Source: Panorpa germanica
Lineage: Eukaryota > Arthropoda > Insecta > Mecoptera > Panorpidae
NCBI GenBank assembly: GCA_963678705.1
Contig: OY783219.1
Location: 3,100,001-3,164,000 of the forward strand
Direction of reading: 5' to 3'
DNA: 64,000 bases
Part shown: positions 56,781 to 64,000 of the stretch, in pieces
Position numbering within the stretch: position 1 is the stretch's first letter
How the letters are laid out: each line of letters starts with the position of its first letter
Position numbers and translations under genes: made by a program
The notes under the pieces: model-generated
The model's database searches: none
What the model saw: only the letters and a program-made list of their open reading frames with translations
Told to the model about the DNA's origin: nothing

Positions 56781-57699
56781 AATCATCTAAATCATTATAC
56801 AAATCTATTCTTACATTGTTGACAGTATCTATATTTGTACTAATTTTATAAACAGTTTAAGATTTGTAATTAGTAAATCCTAATTATTCCTGACAGTACA
56901 TACAGCTAATAATAAATAAAATGAAACGTTGTCTGTTACGGACTATACTTAATGAATCAAACTAGCGTAATCGCTTATACTAATTAAAATAAATTAGTAG
57001 TACAAAAAACTAAAAGTAGATCATGAAATAATGACACAACAATCTTTAAAATAACGAAATGCAAATCTAAGATAAAATATAAGATTAAAAAACTATGTTT
57101 CTAATCCGTGAAGCTGGTTAAATGGCAAATTAATAATAAAAAAAACTATAAATAACAAATGACAAAATCTAAAGAGCGTATACCCCACTCCTCCCGCAAA
57201 TTGCCTAGTTTGGAGAGTTCTGTTCTGCTTGAATAATTTGGGAGAAGGAACAATGGACAGACGAAAGTCGAGCACTAATACCGGTCGTAAATACTGCTCA
57301 TTTAATCCTAGATTGGTGAATTAATCCTTGATTTAAAAACCAGATTAATTCGCACCATTTTGTTATCTTCTGGTTAACTTAACTCAACAATTAAGGAGAA
57401 AACATCTTTAAATTGTGATTTAAAGGAGCTGTAATAATTATGAATACAAATAAATAATTTTAAAATATTTGAAATGAATACTTGTGCTGCAACTATGAAT
57501 TCAATATAAACTAGACGAGCGATATATTTATTTATATTTAGTAACAACATTCTTTTCTGAAGGTCTTTTAGTATTACATCTATGGCAGTGATGGACAAGT
57601 TCGCTGTTACATGGTCAATTTTAGAAAATATATATTCTCACGCTACTAGGTATCAGAAAAATTCAAAATTTGTATTTATACTGTTAGAGCCATTCGCAA

Positions 57700-57830
57700 C
57701 ACTCTATATCTCCGACAGTTTTACTCCAATCGACTTCAAATTTTTATACAATAAACTTAATATGTTGTACAATAATATAAATAAATAAAATGTTGAAACC
57801 TTAACCCCCCCCCCCCCTAAATTTTGGTCT
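57700..57830 (-). repeat. Interspersed repeat R-C, copy 2 (fragment) with poly-C
   Basis: AACTCTATATCTCCGACA-like sequence through ATGTTGTACAATAATATAAA is the complement of 49187-49275. It ends next to ACCTTAA and a run of C residues near 57805-57818. Confidence 0.65.
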
Positions 57831-59280
57831 AACTAAACTCACGATTTGGATCACTGACCAACGGCCCGTGAACAGCATCTTGCGTACCGCTGGTGTACAC
57901 AAAACTTCTCAGACATCAAAGCTGATGCTAGCAAATTTTCTATCCTTGACATTTGGCCGCCATGTTAATATATTATAATGAACATATAAAGAATATCAAT
58001 GAGTTAAATTTAGGCGCATTTGTTCTATTAACATAATGACTCGTGTGTGTATTGTATTGTTCAATTGAAGTCCATATCGTAGGTGACATTACATTAAAAA
58101 AATTCCGTAGCAAAACTAAGAAAAAGAATAACATATATTGAAGCATGAACATAATGTTATTAAGTAATAAATTTTATAATTATGCAAATACAGAGACGAA
58201 ATAAAAATAAGTTTACGACTGATGATGTCGTTTTGTTCTTGACAAGGTTTCTATCTAGATGGTGACGTGGCCTTCTGTATAAAGAAGAGAATATCAGTTG
58301 CACGTTACCGATTCAAAAGACTGGACCATCGGAAGATGGCAAATGCCTGGAACATAAATTAGCTAAAACAAGAATTTTAGACGAACAGTTTAACTCAAAA
58401 CTTAAAAACTTTTTCTAGAGTCTGTTATTAAGAAGTGGTAGCTCAAAACTGAGATTAGCGATCGCGCACTACAGATATAAAACCCTGAGATATTAATGAA
58501 AAAAATTTGGTTAGCATCTGTCAATGCGTAGTGAGAGCAAGTGAGACAGACATATGAGCGCTTAATGAATATAGTGAGATGAAAGAAAGAATTATTATCC
58601 TATGTAATAATAAACCAAGACGGAAACGATAGGTTTTCCCTATCCGTCGATCACAAATGCCAAGTTCGTCTCTGGTTTATTTTATAGATTGAGAATAATT
58701 AGACGGCAACTTGTTTGACCTTGAAGACAGACAATTCATCGAAAAACAGTTGCTTTAAGGTATTGACAACTCCATAAAATATAATTTATAAAAACTTGTA
58801 TGGTTATGTCATGTTGCTAAGGAAAAACATAGACGCCTACACCAGAAGCAACAAATAAATTGAAAACCAATATTATATAATGGTATTTTATAAGTGATTT
58901 AAGTCTAGGCCACACTGAGGAATAATTCTTTTCGGTTTTAATACAACATAGAAAATTAATCCAAGAAGAATAATTCTCGAAAGTTGTGTTGAATATTAGG
59001 GAATACAATCCTCGAATTCTGAGTCCCCGTTACTGAAAATCTCTGTGTGTATTAAAGAATTAATATAAAGTTTGCATTTCACTCGTGAGAAAAGTATGCA
59101 GGTAACTTATGCTATTTATTAATAATTCAAGACGTACACGTACTTGGAACTAGGGACAAAGAAAGTTTTAAGTGGATTTGCCGTCTCCAACAACCATCCA
59201 TTAAAAACGCATTTGCGATCCTTAGTCCTTGACATCAACATTGTACTTTACATGTGTTGTGAAAGAGTGACGTGGCTTAC
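57831..59280. other. Presumed intron or intergenic
   Basis: No gene recognised over 1.4 kb. Bases 59150-59280 are less AT-rich. On the minus strand they could begin an exon at 59280, but the only frame after an ATG (MLMSRTKDRKCVFNG) resembles no family known to me. Confidence 0.4.
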
Positions 59281-59300
59281 CTGAAAAGAAAGAGACAAAA
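59276..59300 (-). promoter_or_regulatory. Recursive-splice-like site (3'ss|5'ss) in presumed ATP10 intron
   Basis: On the minus strand the sequence reads TCTCTTTCTTTTCAG|GTAAGC, with the junction between 59281 and 59280. A strong polypyrimidine tract and CAG acceptor are fused directly to a GTAAG donor. This is the consensus described for ratchet points in long insect introns. It is in the right orientation for the ATPase transcript. It could equally be an ordinary acceptor or chance. Confidence 0.4.
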
Positions 59301-59337
59301 CATTAATATGTGAATACATCGATACGGTAAGGCTTGT

Positions 59338-59747
59338 AATATAGTCAGTGTTGCCAACCCCAACAAACTAAAAAACAGCAGCTCGCAAAAAAAAAACAGG
59401 AGAAAACAGTAGGTAAAGAAAAAAAAGGCAGATTTCATACTTTTGCTCATATAATTAAAACAATGAACAATTTTCTTAGTTACCAGAACTCACATACATT
59501 GTTATATTAATAATCACAACAACAAAAAAATAAAAATCAAAGTAAAATTATTTTCCACTTTCATTCTCAATTGCCTCATCTTCAATATTTTCACGTTATC
59601 AAAAAAATATTTGCATAGTGTAATAGGTGGCGCTGAACGCTAATCGAAAAACAGTAAAAATTAGGAATAAAACAGAAAACAGGGACATCAATGTGAAAAC
59701 AGCAAATCTACTGTTAAAACAGTAGGGTTGGTAACACTGAATATAGT
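59338..59747. mobile_element. hAT-type MITE with perfect 8-bp TSD (59346-59739)
   Basis: The element spans 59346-59739 (394 bp). The termini CAGTGTTGCCAACCC (left) and CAGTGTTACCAACCC (complement of right) differ at one base. It is flanked by the perfect 8-bp direct repeat AATATAGT at 59338-59345 and 59740-59747. Subterminal ACAGTAGG-type motifs recur inside both ends. No open frame. The duplication length and CAG ends place it in hAT. It is a different family from 43495-43785. Confidence 0.92.
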
Positions 59748-59819
59748 GCAAACCCGTTCACTTAATCCATAATATGTGATTTAACGTATTGAGAAGAGAA
59801 TTACAACAATAGATATAAA

Positions 59820-60115
59820 TGGATTGGGAGAGAGAGATACCACAATACTTAAGAGAAAAAGACACAAAAAACATGAGAAGGATTGCCAGATTCAGATTGG
59901 GAAACGAGGAGAAAGGAAACAGATACTAGGCAAATAGCGAGGATGTGCGCAACGAAAATAGAAACATTGGAGCACATAAGTATTTATGTGAGAAAATGGT
60001 AATAAGCGAAAAGAATATTGGACAAGAGGTGGATGTTGGAGATAGAGAAAAGGAGCGAGGAAAGAGAAGGAATGGCAGAGTAGAAACAGGAGGGAGAGTA
60101 GCAAGAAGGGCGATG
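59820..60115 (+). pseudogene. LINE retrotransposon C-terminal relic
   Basis: The plus strand reads PQYLREKDTKNMRR, then IARFRLGNEEKGNRY followed by a stop (TAG where the family has TGG, Trp). After a frameshift come RMCATKIETLEHI and a Lys/Arg/Glu-rich tail. This is the conserved C-terminal end of LINE reverse-transcriptase polyproteins, with a zinc-knuckle-like Cys..His region whose second Cys is lost. It is inactive, with at least one stop and one frameshift. Antisense frames here are not genes. Further 3' relics lie at 47100-47480 and 1640-2000. Confidence 0.82.
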
Positions 60116-61967
60116 CAATAGCAGTAGCAGTTTTGTTCTTATTTTTATAAAGATAATGTTATATATATATTTTTTTTCGTTTGGAACATTTTGGTCTCTT
60201 AGATTTTATCATGACCCCCACTACTCTTCCCTTTGGATGGGATGTAGTTTTTTCCTACTAAGTACAGAAGACATTTTATGTTTTGTTAAGAAAACTATTT
60301 TAAAATTATTGGGTGTAAAATGAACACTGTGTCTTAAATGGTGAAACTAGCCACGTACGCAAGTTATCAATTATTGGGAAATAATCTTTTACAATTGCAA
60401 TCAAAGCATCCTTTCCTTCTTGAGGTTCCCTTAATGTATAAATGAAGAAAATTGACTCTAGTTCCTACTTACGTTTTCCTTTTTGGAAAAAAAACAAATA
60501 ATATAAGTTAATAGAAAAAAACTGACATTGGCCTTTTGTTAAGGTCGAACAATATCTTTCTGTTATACCTGTTATAATTAAAGATAAGAGTTGTTGATAT
60601 TTTACTTTTTATCCATTTTTTTATGATAAAAAACCGGAAAACACATTTTGCAATCAATCAAATTATTTGGTACTGATAAAAAAATAAAGTTAGTCATAGA
60701 TTACAAATTCCAGGTAAAATTTTATTAATCTTGCAACACTGTTACACATTGGGCTTATTAACTCGTTATGTTTTTTTTATCATTATCATTTGTGATCCAT
60801 AAATTGTGAGGGGAGAGAGGGGGCGATTTGTGACGTCAAACGTGATATAAAATATAGAAACCCTAAAAAATAGTGTAGGTTTGAAAAAAAGGTAATTTCG
60901 TGAAAAAGTATAAAGTTCTATGAAAGAGAAAGGTTACCCAGTAAACAATTTGGTGAAGTGTCCTGTTTTGTGACGTTTCTATGATTATTTCACTTCAATA
61001 ATAGTTCGCATCAACTTTATCTTCATTTGTATTTCGACAGATGGAATGGTTTCGCCATTTGTAGCTGATATAATAGACATGAATGAATGATTGTGAGAAA
61101 CTGAACTGTAAATGAAGTCTGTCATGACAAAAAAATCATACGCATCTTCAATATGATGGCGAAGTGACTCCAAGTGAGCAAAATGAGACAAGAACGAAGA
61201 GAGAGGGTCGGAATAGCAGGAAATTTGAGTTTTGATTTTTTTATCGAAATAAAAATATCGAAATCGGAGTGCGCCAAACCGGATTCAATTAATGCATTTA
61301 TTGGGATGACTCACATCAATGAAAGAAAGTATTTACACAGTTGCACGCGCTTTTACAAAACAATTGCAAGCATTATAACCACTCATTTGGACCTCTATGA
61401 ATGCAGTACTATTGTGATTACACTGATAAGTGACTCATATTGATATGGCATAAATAGTCGCAATGTCACCACGCGAACTTGAAAACTGTGTAAAATACCG
61501 AACAATCATAAAACACCGATAGATTGCTGCCAACAATGTATGAAGGCATGATAGTCACAGCACATAAATCGGATGCATTCACAGAGTAAAATAAAACGGA
61601 TTGATATGTGTTACAAGTTTATGCTTAATTATAAAACAATGATATGAAACAACATAACTAACGCTTCATTAAGGAATACAATGATTAATCAACCGGTAAT
61701 TAAAAAAACACTGATGCTCTGTTATTAACGATAATTAATGGAACTGTGAAAGACATTACGGTTATTGATATATATAGCTGTATAGTAAATATCTAATAAA
61801 TGGGAGTAGTATATGACAGAACACATCAATATAATTAAAAATATTCTTGTTAATTACACTGTCATATTCATATAAAATTTCTGAAAGCAACAGTTGGATA
61901 ATAATTACAGAGTTTCAGCGGGAAATACGGGACAAATCAGAAGTGGGTTTTATATATTGGTACAATA
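60116..61967. other. Presumed intron or intergenic
   Basis: No gene recognised. The 89-codon plus frame at 61174-61443 starts with a basic run and has no family signature. The 68-codon minus frame at 60985-61191 is likewise unsupported. Confidence 0.4.
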
Positions 61968-62195
61968 GTATTTATTAACAAATATAAGAATCGTATAGAA
62001 AGCAAGATGTAGCTCAATCAACGATTATACAACGAATGTCGTCTGCAAGGCCTTGGACCAGATGGTAAAAGGAGCATATACCCTTTCCAAGGTAACCCAC
62101 GAGTCAGATTACGTCACTCCTTCGAGTGGTCTCTAAAGCAGAGCTCCGTACGCATTCCAGAGTTGTTTATATTAAGATAAGACTGAAGCCAGAGG
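61968..62195. repeat. Interspersed repeat R-B, copy 2
   Basis: Matches 44272-44515 in the same orientation (AGCAAGATGTAGCTCAATCA, AAGGCCTTGGACCAGATG, ACCCACGAGTCAGATTACGT). Non-coding. It may be an end or untranslated part of a larger transposon. Confidence 0.75.
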
Positions 62196-63135
62196 AGCAC
62201 CAGTGTTGTACTCAGAGTCTTAGAGCGCAATATCGCTAATAATTACGCCAAGAATACATGCCAGACTAAAATATTTAGTTGCTGAACAAACAGTTATCAG
62301 CGAAATTAGCAGTTCCTGCTATAGCTATACTTAAATGCGGTCCTGTTCGATACCCTGTAACTTTACAGTTTTCTTAATCAATATTCTATATACTTCCGCT
62401 TCTAGTAAGTTTCACACACATATGCAGTCGCATACACTTAAACTATTGGTCATTCAATACACACACAACACAGAGTTGAAGACAGATGTAGAAATAGAGC
62501 AAAAAGCAAGGGGAGACCGTCAATATGTGCCCCTCTCCAACGTTCCAAGTAAATACAATGTTTTCAGTAAGTTCAGGGTTAAAGCGAATCATTTCTTAAT
62601 TATCTGGTGCATTTTTAATCACATATTAATATCATATTGGAGATCCTGTCTACAGCTAGAGATTAACAAGACGGATTAACAAGCAGCATTAGTTATTAAG
62701 AAGAGTTTCGCAGAAATCAAGGTAAAACCGTATAAGAAAAATGCGAACAGAAAAAACCCCAAGGTCATAAAAACACTACTTGTGAGATACACCGGGCAAA
62801 AACATGATCCAGCTGTAATATGCTAAGGAATAAGAGAGTTTGAGACCTCCAAATATGTGAGGTTATGTTTCGGCAGCTCTGTCCGCCCTACTAGTAATGA
62901 TCAATGGTATTTTACCTTTGGTGCATCAACAAGGTGAATATTTAAACAAGTTCATGTATTTCTAAATGCATTAAACAGCTGATGGTAATACTAGCTGCAT
63001 TATGTATTCAGTAATAATAAAGTAGGACTGTTATACCCTCCCACATCGACCAGATCAGTAGTAGACAACGTTAAGCCGCTGTAACCAACGAGAGCAACTT
63101 TTATTAGCTGTACTATTTCTAAGGCTTGGTGCAGA
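62196..63135. other. Presumed intron or intergenic
   Basis: No gene recognised. The 114-codon frame at 62335-62679 has no domain I can name. Confidence 0.4.
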
Positions 63136-63645
63136 TAGGTGCGACATAAACATGCGACATCCAACATTTATATATTTTCATTCATAAGTAGACAATATTT
63201 AGACATTAGTGTACTAAATGTGTTGTACTTTTAACGACATAAACATGCGACACTAATAAAACCCTTACTTTTGCTATTTTTAAAAACTCTAGGTAGTATT
63301 TTTATGAAACAAATATGTTTCAAAAAGAAGTTGGTCTTTATCAAAGAGAATGTGAATATGGTCCCAAACAAAAGGGTCGAGTACTCAGTCTTTACTATAA
63401 TTTCAGTGTGGATAGTCTTACGACCTGAACAATAGACCCTTGTCAACCCATGTTAACAAGGGTCTATTGTTAAAGTACCGAGTTTTATTACATTTGTTTT
63501 GTAACCATATTTTTTTCTAAAGCAGGTTGAAGGAATTCGTTAGAAATATGAAAGCTTCCGATATATTAAGTTGCATGTCGCACTAGTGTGGACGTGTTGT
63601 ACAACTTCTTACAACAAATGTTGGATGTCGCACGTATGTGTACGG
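63136..63645. mobile_element. Short inverted-repeat element, TGCGACATCCAA family, copy B
   Basis: The left end GGTGCGACATAAACATGCGA continues CATCCAACATTTA, with a second partial left-end motif at about 63236 (ACGACATAAACATGCGACAC). The right 120 bp (63520-63640) are nearly identical to 7876-8000 and end ATGTTGGATGTCGCACGTAT. It is about 240 bp longer than copy A, with different internal sequence, as expected of a deletion derivative pair or nested insertion. Confidence 0.6.
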
Positions 63646-64000
63646 TACATAAGATATGATTACAAACAAAAATCTGACAGTATTGTTTCACTATTCACTA
63701 TTCACTATTTTTTTGACACAATTTAATTTCTGATTTTATAAAACTACATTTATAAAACTGTATATATATAAATTTCACCTAAGTAAAATTGCAATAGGTT
63801 TTCTACCACTGTTTTACCTTTAATATACACGGTAAAATATTGCCAGGATGAAACATTAATTCATAAACTGATAATATGTTATCGAAATTAATTTCAAACC
63901 AGATGTTACGATTCTTTTATCAGGCATGAATTAAATATGACAGAGAGAAGAAAAAGAATATATGTACACGTGTATAAAGGGATACGTGTCGGCTACTCGG
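63646..64000. other. Window end, no feature
   Basis: AT-rich sequence with a short CTATTCACTATTCACTATT tandem at about 63692. No gene seen. Confidence 0.4.

Noticed and set aside
59000-59280. Possible minus-strand coding exon starting at 59280 (MLMSRTKDRKC..)
   Set aside because: Resembles no part of ATP10 or any family I know. An ATG followed at once by a stop precedes it.

Overview
The window is nuclear DNA of an animal, almost certainly an insect. It is strongly AT-rich. Its genes are split by short introns of about 50-250 bp with GT..AG borders, and the proteins are insect orthologues, including the chordotonal-organ TRPV channel Inactive. LINE relics carry a C-terminal signature (IARFRLGNE..RY, then RMC..IETLEHI) of the kind I associate with hymenopteran LINEs. 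That hint towards Hymenoptera is weak and untested. There is no operon, CRISPR array, phage or bacterial signal.

Layout. Positions 1-15.4 kb hold no gene I can support; they contain copies of an unclassified 0.6 kb inverted-repeat element, a Helitron, LINE debris and small repeats. Positions 15.4-32.4 kb form a compact gene cluster: RPB6 (-), inactive/TRPV (-), a cytosolic 5'-nucleotidase III (+), PINCH/steamer duck (+) and mitochondrial ribosomal protein S27 (+). Positions 32.4-39.0 kb hold the last nine coding exons of an ATP10-class P4-ATPase (-). From 39.0 kb to the end I recognise no coding exon. Because the ATPase model starts mid-protein, at least part of this 25 kb is probably its long 5' intron, and it is packed with transposon remnants, including two hAT-type MITEs with perfect 8-bp target-site duplications.

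I rebuilt the exon structures by hand from splice sites and reading-frame phase. RPB6 (131 aa), Inactive (1177 aa, 20 coding exons), 5'-nucleotidase III (291 aa), PINCH (345 or 342 aa from two alternative first exons) and mRpS27 (443 aa) all close in frame. The ATPase model gives 1196 residues and lacks its N-terminus, including TM1-TM2.

The genes are unrelated housekeeping and sensory functions (transcription, mechanosensation, nucleotide turnover, integrin adhesion, mitochondrial translation, lipid flipping), and I see no shared pathway. I did not find a convincing undescribed biological system. The most useful leads are a recursive-splice-like site in the presumed long ATPase intron, the alternative first exons of PINCH, a 0.6 kb inverted-repeat element family without clear target duplications, and the two cleanly delimited hAT MITEs.
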